NCBI GenBank assembly: GCA_022747635.1
Contig: JAKTNV010000004.1
Location: forward strand, 89,596,052-89,660,051
DNA: 64,000 bases
Origin: Hetaerina americana
Taxonomy: Eukaryota > Arthropoda > Insecta > Odonata > Calopterygidae
Direction: 5' to 3'
In this document: positions 11,579 to 22,150 of the stretch, one piece after another
Position numbering within the stretch: the first letter of the stretch is position 1
Layout of the letters: the number at the start of each line of letters is the position of its first letter
Notes under the pieces: generated by a model
Told to the model about the DNA's origin: nothing
Databases searched by the model: none
What the model saw: the letters and a program-made list of their open reading frames with translations, nothing else
Translations under genes and position numbers: made by a program

Positions 11579-12773
11579 TATTCATTGCAATTGCCAGGAG
11601 CGTATTTACCCGTTGGCGTCATCACTCAGCGGTTTTCCCGAATGCAGATGAAATTAATGCTACGGTAGTTTCATTATCTTGAGGCCATGGATATACTCGA
11701 TTGATTTATAGTGACCCTACCAAGGTATAATTTGATCCGTTTCTTTCACTGCGTATTTGCATCATGGTCCAAAATGGCGTCGCGCACTTCGCGGTAGTGG
11801 TGACGGGTTTTCCCCAGCATGGGGACGGAAGGTGAAGGATTCCGTCTCGGTGACAACTGATGACGGTGGGGACGCCTGACTGAAGCTGGTTAAGCACGAA
11901 TAAAGTGAATCACCGCCGATCTCTCGTCCCACTGTAGACTTAAGATGGTTTGATGTCGATCATTCTCTGCGAGGAGATCGACATGAAACATTGTTTGCTA
12001 CCGATCCAGATTAAAAACGATTCTCCCTGAGAATTGGCTGCGTCTTTTTAAATCGCCTCGTGCGACTTGCAGATTCTTTTCTGGGAAACCCGTATAGATG
12101 TATCGAGCCACTGTCACACATCTTCGAGGACTTTCGTGACATCATCGGGAGGGAATCTTCTTTGAATGATTTTACGCCATTTAATTGTGGGTCTGCGCCA
12201 GTGAGAGGTTTTTTGTAAAACGCAACTTATTTTCTTGAATCCATCTTTTCCGTCTTTCTGGCGAATCAGATGGAAGTAATGTGATTAGTTATAGCGATGG
12301 CGTATTTAGTGCTTAGGACCGCGAATATTACACTGAGTAAATTTTCTCTTTGGAAAAATTCTGGATTCTTAAAGCCGTATATTTCTGAAAAGCAGTATTA
12401 TCAGTGAGCGGTTTGACGACTTGAATCTTATAAACGTGTTTATTTAGGGTTAACCTGCGAGTCGCAGATGGTATGAAAGCGATGACAGGTGCGTCTCATT
12501 GACAAATACGAGCAGCTTTGAAGAATACGTACTTCAGTGTTTCCGTTGATTAGATTCATTAAGCTCAATAGGCGATGCACTGGATTAAAAAGTGTGCGAT
12601 TTTTCTCTCTGGCATTTAGTTGAGATAGCATTCTGTGTGGTTATCAATGAAATCTTTCAACAAAGCGATCAAATAGTAAACTGATTTCGCTCCCTATATC
12701 GCGGATTGTAAGCCACACGGCGCCGTCCATGTGGACTCCATTTTGAGCACAGTTTCTTTGTGAACATTAACAA
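11579..12773. other. No gene recognised
   Basis: Return to AT-rich sequence. The two short minus-strand frames (11706-11897, 12440-12631) are unremarkable. Confidence 0.5.
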
Positions 12774-12940
12774 TTGGAAATGAAAAAATAGTAACTTTGT
12801 GATTCCACTGAAAATTTAATGCGAGACGACCCGGGTTTCGACGTTCAACGTCATTTTCAGCCGACGTTGAACATGGAAACCCGGTCGTCTCGTATTAAAT
12901 TTTCAGTGGAATCTCAATGTCACTATTTTTTCATTTCCAA
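12774..12940. repeat. Fold-back element with hammerhead-like core (PLE-related?)
   Basis: Nearly perfect inverted arms (about 12774-12852 and 12863-12940) begin and end with TTGGAAATGAAAAAATAG and its complement, separated by about 10 bp. Inside, each arm carries a GAAACCCGG block followed by GTCGTCTCG, then ATTAAATTTT and a GTGGAA-type block. The intact PLE arm has the parallel order GAAACCGGTCGC, ATTAAATTTT, GTGGAAAA. On the minus strand CTGAAAAT precedes GACGTT/AACGTC, a perfect stem, then GAAAC; this resembles a hammerhead core with the catalytic CTGANGA altered. I infer relationship to PLE termini. No clear target duplication was seen. Confidence 0.62.
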
Positions 12941-13124
12941 TAAGAATCGATTCCATAGAGTTACGCCGGAAACCATCAATTTAACATTAGCTATGTTCAT
13001 CCATTAATTTTTTATTTATTTTTCTGAATTTTTGTGTGCCAATCATTATTTTTAAGAAACTAATGGGATTTTAAATAATGTTATTTTATTCTTTTTATTG
13101 GAGGTAATCTTCAGTGTTATGTTA

Positions 13125-14180
13125 TAGGTGGTATCTCAAAATCACTGCGCTACACTGCACGGGGTCTTTATAATGTGCATGAAGTATGTTAACACCCATG
13201 TCCTGTGCCCATTCATCCTTATGATCTTGGATAATCTTTTCTCGCATTGACGTACAATTAACTTATCTTTCTTCTAATTCTTTCTTTTCAAATCAAGTGT
13301 TAGTTCCAGTTTTTATTTTTTCATTCTTCCTAGCCAAGACCTGCTTTATATATCAAAAATGCTTAGGCGATCTCCGCCCCATGTGTGACAGCCTTTCACT
13401 TATGCGGCACCAGCTTCTTTAATCCCTCGGCAGAGAAGTTCGCCGCCTCTGGGAATTGGGGATTGAACCGGTTGGCATTGGTGGTCTTGAGTTCCTCTGT
13501 CATCTTTAAACACTTGCCCACCAAGCTCTTGTTTCAAGTACAGGAAGAGGAAATACTCGATACGTTCAAGCTCCGCCTTGTCGATAGCCGCCCAAAAACG
13601 CTCGTCTACTCAACATTCTTCGCTGTTTGTTTTGGTCGATAAGCATTTTCAGCACCCATCTTGCTCACAATTTGCGAAATTTGATATTTCCTGTAAAATT
13701 CTTGTAATTAGTGGTGCGTCTAAAAAGAGGAAATTTGTCAGCCAGTGCACTAATCTTCAATCGTCAATAAGGCCACAGTTCTAGGTTCACTCGTTAAAAC
13801 ATATCATAGCCACTTGGCTCTGCACAATGCGCATTTGAGCGGTCATTTTTGAAGTCTTGGCACCATTATCTAACCTTTCCTTCACTTATTGCTGTAGGTC
13901 CTTTCATAAGCTAGGCACAACTCCCGATTTATCTGGGGCAGTTAATGTGCCTTTTGTACACCCAAATGGAATAACAGCGCGTACTTAGCAACTGGCGGGA
14001 GCAACGATTTTCGCGGGCATCGTTGTCTGTATTCACCGACAGTAAAACAGCCACTGAATCAAAGCAATATCTAAGAGGCTGCGGAAACAATCAATCGATG
14101 GCGCTGCATGCGTGCATTTTTTCTGACCCGCCAATATTTATAAAAAAACGGCCCAGACTTTTGGAAAACACCTCGTATTA
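13125..14180 (-). mobile_element. Tentative mariner-like DNA transposon relic
   Basis: A sequence at about 14150-14180 reads, on the minus strand, TACGAGGTGTTTTCCAAAAG, typical of a Tc1/mariner-type terminal repeat. A weakly similar inverted sequence lies near 13125-13150. Between them the minus strand shows broken coding traces: an N-terminal-like piece (MPAKIVAPAS..., about 13900-14030) and a C-terminal-like piece containing AANFSAEGLKKLVP (about 13410-13480), resembling the usual mariner ending around F..GIKKLV.RW. No catalytic DDD block was found. Boundaries and family are uncertain. Confidence 0.35.
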
Positions 14181-17100
14181 GCATAAATCATCCATGGCCG
14201 AATTTTTGCGCAAGTTTTCAACATGAACATTGGAACTCGGTATAATACTTCCGTTTGAATCTTCTGTTTTGATTAGCAAAATATTTCAGTTACGTCAATG
14301 AATCAAATAAAATATCATTAATCTTTGATTACTGATGAGTATACTGAAGCTTACTCCCATCTTGGATAACGATTTAATCAGGCTGCTATTCGCCTCAGTC
14401 AGATGAATTTTTGCTTCGCCATTAAGTGGGAGAAAAGTTTCAGGGTTTTCATGTTCGTTAACCAAAATCTAGTGTAGAGGTTTTTTGAGATCTTCAGATT
14501 CTCGTCCTCTGTTTTACGTATAGTGGCTTTTCTATTTAAACCAATATGTATTTTGATATTTTTCTCGCAAACTTTCCTGGTTATAGAGCTAAGCATATTC
14601 AGAAATTCCGTCTTATTTTGGCCGGGTGGTACTTAAGGATTATGTTTGAATACTTCACGTCCAAAATTTTTATTTTCTCACTTCACGACTTGAAATCAGG
14701 ATTTTTTTAAATTTTAGAGGTTCAATATGCAATTTTTCTTTTGATTATGATGTATGTTGTTGCTTTGGTCGTAACCGGATCGATTAGTCCGATACCTTAT
14801 CTTTATGGAAATCCCTAGAGAATTCATGTCAGAAAAACGACTTTCATTCCGAAGTTTGGTGAGCTCTGAGTGATGGGGGCTTTAAGAATGTGTTTCCTTC
14901 CACTTCGGCTTCAGCAGGAGCTATTAGGGAAGGCGACCGGCAGCTGAGGTCATTTGCGTTAGGCTTTAGTGTTATTGGCCATCGATACGAACCTGTCAAA
15001 GCGTTATACGTGGAATGCTCGCAGAATTTCTTTACAGTTGCCGTTGTAATGAATGTTTATCTCTGACACAAAAGCTTAGTAACATAATGGGATTTTTTAG
15101 ATTCTTAGAATCACCTAAATTTTGATAACTGTGCCTTTGGCGTTGCGAAATTATGCAATTTACGAAGAAACGTGTATCTAATTTGAATCACTTGGTCGCA
15201 AAGAATTCTCTTGACATACTGCATTGTCAGTGTACGCTTGAATCTCGTACGTTCGTGGCTGGGAGCTCTATACCTAGTATTCCATTTTTCGCTGCGCAAA
15301 TCGGATTTCGGGTGCGTCTACCGAATTTCTTGATTTACATTGCCGTCTTGAAGGAGAACAAAGCCGCTTTCCTGAACTGGATGTTATTATGGAGTCGGCA
15401 CTTTTTTCTTTTACTCCCGTGCAAGACGAATTCCAACTGTTAGCTATTGCATGTTTAATTTTTTCTCGTGACCCTATGTGCTCTTGCCAGAATGTTTGAT
15501 TTTATACTTCAATTTGTATCCTTTACTTGCTTTTCGCACGGTGTGCTCTGGGAGATTGTCTCGGATGTTTCTCATTCAATTCGCGACATCCTCTCGGTTA
15601 TTATAACGTTAGCCGCCTCGATATTTTTCTTTTTTTTCACTCATCCAGATACAAAAGGTTGCTTTCGCGATGTGATTTACTCATTAAACGGGGCAGCCAG
15701 TCCGCAATTGAAGTTATACAATGAGTTATAAACTGAATAGCACCATATCAGGGTAATTTATAGTAATGTGACAGTCATCGCATTGTGGTGTTTCGGTTGT
15801 GATTAACCTTCCACCCTTTCTTAGTAATTTGAAAAAAACTATGAAAAGGGTATTTTTTAGTTTATGATGTACAGCATCCCAAGTTCAAGTTAACTTGAAG
15901 AATATAGATATCTTAGTGGGCAGAGTTGTATTTCTTAAATGTTTTTTCTTTGTTCTGGAATTTAAGCTATCAATAGCTAAGGTTAAGCAAATTTCCCTAG
16001 ATTGTTGCTGGAAGTACTTGAATCGCATTTGTAAAACTACTTATTCCAAGTTCATTGCATATGTGTCGTGTGGAATTAGTTAATTACGAATATCCTCCTC
16101 ACATAATGTTTTATATTCCATTTGGATTGGATACATTTTTTCGAACTTGTTTAGCGTGCGTGACATAAATGAAGTCGTTATATACACTAATTGAACATTG
16201 GAACGTTCCTCGTTTCTTTTCAAAACAATTACCAGCATAGCCATCTCTCGAATAGGATTTGAAGCGTTTTATTCATATTTACTTCAATGTTAATGCTAGT
16301 TGTCGTGCGAACAATATTATTTCCTTTTATGAATGCTCGAAATGATATGTTTGAAACATTTACATCACAGCATATGGTACTCTCTTAGTCTACATGGTCT
16401 CAAAATCTAGTTTATTTAGGGTGTCTGTAACACTCAAAATATGCATTGTGGGGTGACCCACGCCTACTTCACTTATAGTTTGTTCAGGGAATGTCTTCAA
16501 AGTGCATTTACTTAGTGGAAATAGTGATTGTTTATCAATCTATAGATTTGTAACGTAATCATTTGATCTATTTTGTTTCAAAATTCATTCTCCTTCAAAG
16601 AGAAAGATTTTCAAGATCTTGAAACGATACAAATGTTCACGTTGAAACATGCGATATATTAACGATTTACCCAGATATTTTAAAATAATTGAATGAAGTA
16701 TCTTAAATTATATCATAATTCATTCATGTGAGCTAACTTTGGATTCCAAACGACCTACTTCGTACTCTTTATGAGTCGTACATTCATTTTGGAAGAATAC
16801 ACATTATAGTATTTCAACGTTCAGCGCACGTAGATAAGACTTCATTGCATACAAAAATTTCTCATTTTGTTCATCGTCTTCCTTGATTTTCCAATGTATT
16901 GATTCAGTCATCATCATTGCATGACAATCTTTCCTTTGACACAGATTTGCTCCCGCTCGGTGCTTGCCGGGCCACGGAAGCCAAATTCAATGCTTTACTT
17001 GTGATTGTAAGCTCGCGTGTGTTCCACTTTGCCTCGCAGCTTTTTGTTATTAGCAGAGTTTTCCCTGGTTTCCGACGTTGTTCTTGACAATGAAAAAAAA

Positions 17101-17454
17101 AGATTCCCCATTAGAGTAATGGGATTCAGTTGTAAATTATCGCGTTTTAAAAGGCAATATGAGATATTTTCACATTGGAGAAAGTTCCCATTCTTAGACA
17201 TTATCAAGTCGTAGTCGCTGTTGTTTTAAACAATGGAAAGATAATAATACCCCAAATATCTAACAAGGGTAATTGACGGATTACTTTTGGGAAGGATCCT
17301 TGGTTTGATTGATGTGCTGCAAGGACGAATGAAAAAAACCCGAAATCCTCATTAGCAAGCACTTAACGAGAGGGATCGAAGTTTCAAAACTGTTTATCGT
17401 CCTATTGACTGATTGGGTAGAGTTAATGAAGTGTTTCACACTGGACCTTAGAAA
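14181..17454. other. No gene recognised
   Basis: AT-rich sequence with only short frames of up to 96 codons, none recognisable on either strand. Confidence 0.55.
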
Positions 17455-17525
17455 GGATAGAAATACTGCTGAACGCAGGGATAGAAATAAATAAATAAAT
17501 ATAAGCGTTCAGCAGTATTTCTATC
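17455..17525. repeat. Perfect 22-bp hairpin with A/T-rich loop
   Basis: GGATAGAAATACTGCTGAACGC at 17455-17476 is followed after 27 bp by its exact complement at 17504-17525. The loop contains (AAAT)n and a second GCAGGGATAG block that also pairs with the right arm, giving two alternative hairpins. No larger element boundary was recognised. Confidence 0.8.
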
Positions 17526-18540
17526 CCTGCAATCTTATTTGCGTTCTGTTCGTGGAAAGATACATCTCCAGCGATAACTCGCGCGAGTACCTGCCTCATT
17601 GTTCACCACTCAAAAAATCACTCTAATCGCCAAGTTTTTTAGCGTGCAAGCCATTTCGTTCATTTATTCTTTAAGAGGATATTTACCTTACCACCTGTTG
17701 TTCAATTAATAACCCTTTTTATTAGATTTTTTACTTTTTTATAAATAAATGTTATTTAAATACTAAATGTTCGCAGTTAATATTTGAGTTCTTTAAAAAA
17801 CTCATATTTCTGATAGTATTGTCTCAAATCGGGATTTATGATACATTTTTATTCCTAAGCGGGAGCGTAGCTTATGATATCGACGTTGTGAATCGCTTTT
17901 TTTTGCCATTTCATCTGCCTCTAATTCAGCCATCCATCTTAAAAATACGGAAACCCACAAAAAAAGGGGCTTTTAAAAAATAAATAGATTGTATTGGTCT
18001 GTGTATAATTTTTCGCGAGTTCAAATTTTGAAATTGTTAGGAGTGCGAGATGTACTTTTTTTTAATTTTGCGATCGCAAAATTAGCGAAAAAGAATTTCT
18101 TAGTCTGCCAATTCTTCATTAATTATCCTTCATGTTATCGGTTACCAATATGATGCGGGGTTGGAATGTTTCCCTTTCTGTCAGCGTTAAACTCCTGCAA
18201 TAATCTATTTGATTTAGTCCTACATTTAAGACATGGATTGTATGAAATGTATTGGGAAAAGTGTCAGAAAACTAGATTTATTTTAGATATTTTTACATTG
18301 GCTCAAAATTCTTCAAATTACATCCTTTGAGCGTCGAAAGGCTCTTGCTGGCTACTTTTCCATGGCTCAAAGTGTTCCTGGTGGGCAGATTCCGGAAGGT
18401 CCTTATGGGTACGCGTGCAAGCTCTGTTGAAGTAACTTAGGCTCTCATTGAGTTTTCCTTTGAGGATTTCACTTTTGGGAATAGGACATAGTCTCATGGT
18501 ACCAAGTCGGGACTTAATTGTCTCTGCTCTTTGTCGTCCG
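17526..18540. other. No gene recognised
   Basis: AT-rich sequence, nothing recognised. Confidence 0.5.

Positions 18541-18632
<92 letters not shown>
18541..18632. repeat. (TA)n microsatellite with (TATG)n core
   Basis: A continuous TA dinucleotide array interrupted by a short TATG repeat. Frames translating to Tyr/Ile repeats across it are artefacts. Confidence 0.97.
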
Positions 18633-18633
<1 letters not shown>

Positions 18634-18692
18634 CACTTTTTGAAAGTCTCACGGACCTGAATAATAATGTATACACTTAGCACTAGTGGACA

Positions 18693-18922
18693 CAGACAAA
18701 AACCTACAAAAAAGAGACACTATTTTTCGAAATTTCGGTGGTCGTGGCCACCTTTAACAAGGAAGAGAGGTACAGAACTCCTGTACCTCTCTTCTTCTTC
18801 CTCTCCTCCTCTTATCAAGGAAGAGAGGTACAGATGTCTGTATCTCTCTTCCTTGATAAAGATGGCCACGACCACCGAAAATTCGAAAAATAGTGAGTCT
18901 CTTTTTTGTGTGTTTCTTTGGT
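18693..18922. repeat. Nested-hairpin (MITE-like) element
   Basis: The outer arms (about 18696-18775 and 18833-18920) are inverted and share a TTCGGTGGTCGTGGCCA core, an ACTATTTTTCGAA block and an AAAAAAGAGAC block near the ends. Two further hairpins are nested: one around AAGAGAGGTACAG/CTGTACCTCTCTT at about 18764-18795, and one at 18815-18857 around ATCAAGGAAGAGAG and its complement. A half-element of the same family lies at 57700-57782. There is no coding capacity, and the 225-codon frame across it is an artefact. It sits about 60 bp from a (TA)n array. Confidence 0.78.
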
Positions 18923-18979
18923 GGGTGAAACAGCTCCCTAACGCCATCTCTTGGCCAAAGAATCGGGGCACTTGCATAA

Positions 18980-19095
18980 AGCATCATAGATCTCAGTGGT
19001 TAGCCTGGATAACCTGGAAAGCTCGTGTGGTTAAGAACCTCCACCCGGCAAGTGGCAAGATCCGGTGTTCAAATCCCGGTCTAGGAAATATTTTT
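18980..19095 (+). repeat. tRNA-derived SINE-like segment
   Basis: A CTCAGTGGTTAG block (tRNA A-box-like) is followed about 60 bp later by GGTGTTCAAATCCCGG (B-box-like), as in tRNA-derived SINE heads. It is not a functional tRNA: cloverleaf spacing is wrong and the acceptor stem does not close. The SINE body and end are not delimited. Confidence 0.45.
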
Positions 19096-19296
19096 ACATT
19101 CGTGATCTGCTGGATTCCGCCTTTCCCACCGCTCCTGTTTTCGTCCTTTGTGTGTGTTCCTATCCCTTTTCCTTATATCTTTTTCTATATGAATGAGTAT
19201 TTGTTCGCCGTTTGGCGGGATTTCGTGTTTGAATGTAATTTGAGGCCATATTTTAAACAAGTTGATGGCTTCCTAATGAAATGTTTTCTTTTTCAG

Positions 19297-19351
19297 GTAC
19301 GTTCGCCCCTGTATCATTGTCATGACTTGGCCCTGTGTTTGTAGTAGTCTG
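19297..19351 (+). other. Candidate 55-bp internal exon by splice signals
   Basis: A strong acceptor (TTTTCTTTTTCAG ending at 19296) and a near-consensus donor (CTG then GTAAGTAT at 19352) bracket 55 bp. One of the three frames is open through it, giving 18 residues starting YVRPCIIV; the other two contain stops. It could also be a UTR exon or coincidence. No product was recognised. Confidence 0.22.
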
Positions 19352-20439
19352 GTAAGTATTTTTCTCGCTGAACGAATCAAATCTGTAGAACGTGAACCCT
19401 ACCACATCCGTTCGTGCATCTCTTTATTTGTTTCAGTGCAGTGTTGCGACAGTTTAAACCGTAATAGTTAGTTGATTTGCGCCATTATTCTAAATTTTCA
19501 TGCCAGGATGGTGAAAAATAATTTTAAATCGCCAAATTCGCTTTGCGTATTTCGTTTCGCGGTTCAATGTCACTTAAGTTACTATCATGCACTTTTAAAA
19601 CTCGAAAAGAATTTAGCTCTATGGCTACTTTGATTTGCGTGGAAAACAATTGAATTATCTACCTAAAATAGAATTTACTGGTTTATTGAGGACACTATTT
19701 TGACGCCTCTCGTTAATTTTTTGGATGAATATCATGGTAAATATTTGGAGAATTCTAAAAGATTTTATAACCATTCTTTTGATCTATGAATAGTCTTCTC
19801 TGTCTCTTCCAGGGAAGGAAAAATATTCCACCGAGCACTCTTTTAAGGGCAAAATCCAAGTTGAAGTTCTCTCCGTGATATTAGGAAAAAAATGCCCTCC
19901 CGTCCATAAAAATGGCCTTTCATTAACTTAAAAAGAAGAAATCTCTCGAATTGTTGTAGATTCGTTTTCTTGATTGGCGGTCTAATGTATCGGATTTTTT
20001 AAGGGGTCGTAAAACAACCCATTCGTGTGGATGTGATTGAGAGGAGCGCCGCGGCCGCCCTCTTTATTCGACGCCCTCTGGCGCAAGAGTTCATATCACA
20101 TCCCCTCGTTTTTTAAGTCTTCAAAGTATAGCGTAATGCATTTGACCATATTTGTCGTTCAGTTAGAATCATTTTTCTTTTATGAGTAATACTTGCAAAG
20201 AGTAGGCGTTTTTATGAAATGTTAGCTAATATTTAAATTATTAGAATTTATAATCATTGATGCTAGAATCAGAAGTCGTGCTAGGGGGAATGACTTTCGG
20301 ATGTTTTGGTTTTTTTATGCGCCAGAGTGTATTTTATTTTCTAGGCAGTTATTATGACTAGTAGTGTACCGATTAAAATTTGTTAGGAATGAATACCGTC
20401 TTTAAAACCGTGTATTTACTTCCCTCTCCTAACAAAAAA
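19352..20439. other. No gene recognised
   Basis: AT-rich sequence, nothing recognised on either strand. Confidence 0.5.
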
Positions 20440-21110
20440 CAAGTCTTATATCCGACATTGTAGTAACACGCTCTTCAATGGCGAAAACTTCCTTCCTCCC
20501 TTCACCACGTCCAACATCCCAGTCCTATTTCTGCCCCTCCATCGCTAGCCTAACATTCTCCCCATCACAGTCTTCAACATCCCATTATCCATCAGAATTC
20601 TATGCATCCATTTTTCCTACCTCCTTTTGATTTCCTCAACGACTCCCTCACCTTCCCCGCCTCGTCGTTAGAATACCTTTCCTTTTTTCTTCACACTCGT
20701 ATTTCAATTGCCTCCAATCTACGCCTATAATCTTGCGACATTTCAGCGCCGTACGTAGCTACGCTCCATACAAAAGTTTTAACGAGCCTTTTCCTAGCAT
20801 CCATACTCAACGTCCTTGTCATCAATTTCTCCTCCTTGTGAAAGCTTCTTTGCCTAACCCAATTCTTCTCCTCACGTCCCTGCTACTTTGGCCATTATGG
20901 TCCCCAGCACGTCCAATATACGTAATCTGCCCCACATGCTCTAGTTTCTTCCCTCTCATTTTAATGCTAAGCTTAACCTCTTTCTGGAAAACCTCATTTC
21001 CTTTGATATATTTACATTTATTCTTATCCCATATCGAACGCACTGAAGATCCGATGCACTCATCAACGCCTGTAACGGACAAATTAAGGCTAGAGCGTTA
21101 GCGAACCGAA
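20440..21110 (-). pseudogene. LINE reverse-transcriptase 3' region, degenerate
   Basis: The minus-strand frame 20822-21082 contains KLSIKMRGKKLEHVGQITYI, the post-catalytic region usually read as SIKIGGQKIEQV..F.YLG in this LINE family, ending KEAFTRRRN. Downstream in other frames come KRLVKTFVWSVATYGAE (about 20740-20800) and RRLEAIEIRV, the conserved VWSVALYGAETW and R.LEAFEMW.WRR blocks. A broken C-terminal tail extends towards 20450. Several stops and frameshifts mark it as dead. It belongs with the LINE pieces at 24753-27570, 31270-32400 and 58143-58470. The intact element would encode an endonuclease-reverse transcriptase for target-primed reverse transcription. Confidence 0.75.
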
Positions 21111-21179
21111 CTGATTTTATAAATTGGGTATACTAGAATTTAATTCCTATCTCAATTTATTTTCAATGCCTCTCCATAT

Positions 21180-21210
21180 CCTACCTTACCCGGTAGATCA
21201 CCTATAATAG
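21180..21210 (+). repeat. Orphan LINE 3'-terminal motif
   Basis: CTACCTTACCCGGTAGATCA and the following CCTATAATAG match, with a few changes, the end of the LINE tail at 58441-58470 and, more weakly, the sequence after the LINE relic at 32370-32395. It lies on the opposite strand to the adjacent LINE fragment, so it is probably a separate remnant. Confidence 0.45.
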
Positions 21211-21429
21211 TAAAAATCTGGCAGACTTTAGCCTTAGTCAGAGGATTAGCGAGAAGTTATCGCGTTTCTTCTTGCTCCCTCTTAGGATCGTTTCTCGTTT
21301 ATTAATCTATAACGTGTGAATGCAGTAACATTTACTTTTGCCCCTATTTGGCATAAGTGCGTAACTTCAAAAAACGGTGTTTTGATCCTTGTGGCACCAA
21401 ATTAATCGATGTGGATTGAAAAAGTTGTT

Positions 21430-22150
21430 CATGTTCATTGGCCACCAGCGAGCGGGGTAAGAACGGCGCGAAAGAAACCGGACAATCACACTCCGATCCC
21501 CCGGAGAGTGGGGCGGGGTGAAGGAGAGCCCTGACCTCCACGCCACTCCCCTCCATCGATCTGCTATCCCTCCCCCCCGGTGTGCGAGTGTACGGCGGAG
21601 TCCTCGCACGTATGAGTGGTGTTCTCTTCCCCCTCCACAACAGCCGCAATCCCCCGCCTCCTCCCCATCCCCCCTCCCGATGCCTCTCGTCTCACATTAG
21701 GGGCGCCCTTCCCTCTCTTGCAGGTGGGAGGAACCCATGATGTCTTGCCCCTTTCGCACGCACCCCAACTCCCCCCGGGCTGAACCCTGACCTCTCATCT
21801 GCTCGTGCGGATCTCTCTGGAACCTCGTCCTTCCCCGACAACTTCCTCCCCAAAGGCCCCCCTTCCCAAACCCCGATCTCTTTTCCTTCGTTTTTCATCC
21901 ATCCTGCCGTCGATAAAAATCCCCCTGGAAGCTCGGACTTGTTGATGCTCGGCGAGATCAAATGCGCGTCCCGTCCATGTCATCCCGACCCCTCACCCCT
22001 TGCTCGTTCGATGCTTCCGACTGCGAACGGTGGTCGTTTGTCGCGTTTTCAAGAGCCTCGGAAGCAAGTGGTGGTCGCCTCAATCCTTGTCACGTGTGTG
22101 TGTCTGTATGTGCGCGCTCGCTCTTCGCTACGACTTTGAAGTGACTGCTT
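21430..22150. other. GC/CpG-rich block
   Basis: A GC-rich patch with overlapping frames on both strands and no recognisable domain. It may be an island-like segment; no gene is supported. Confidence 0.35.

Noticed and set aside
18448..18683. Frames of 60-121 codons rich in Tyr-Ile repeats
   Set aside because: They are translations of a (TA)n microsatellite; the same applies to those at 57901-58682.
19000..19090. Possible tRNA gene
   Set aside because: The boxes are present but stems do not close and spacing is wrong; called SINE-like instead. The same applies to 24540 and 60060.
18667..19344. 225-codon plus-strand frame
   Set aside because: It runs through the nested-hairpin element and the SINE-like segment; its composition is not protein-like.
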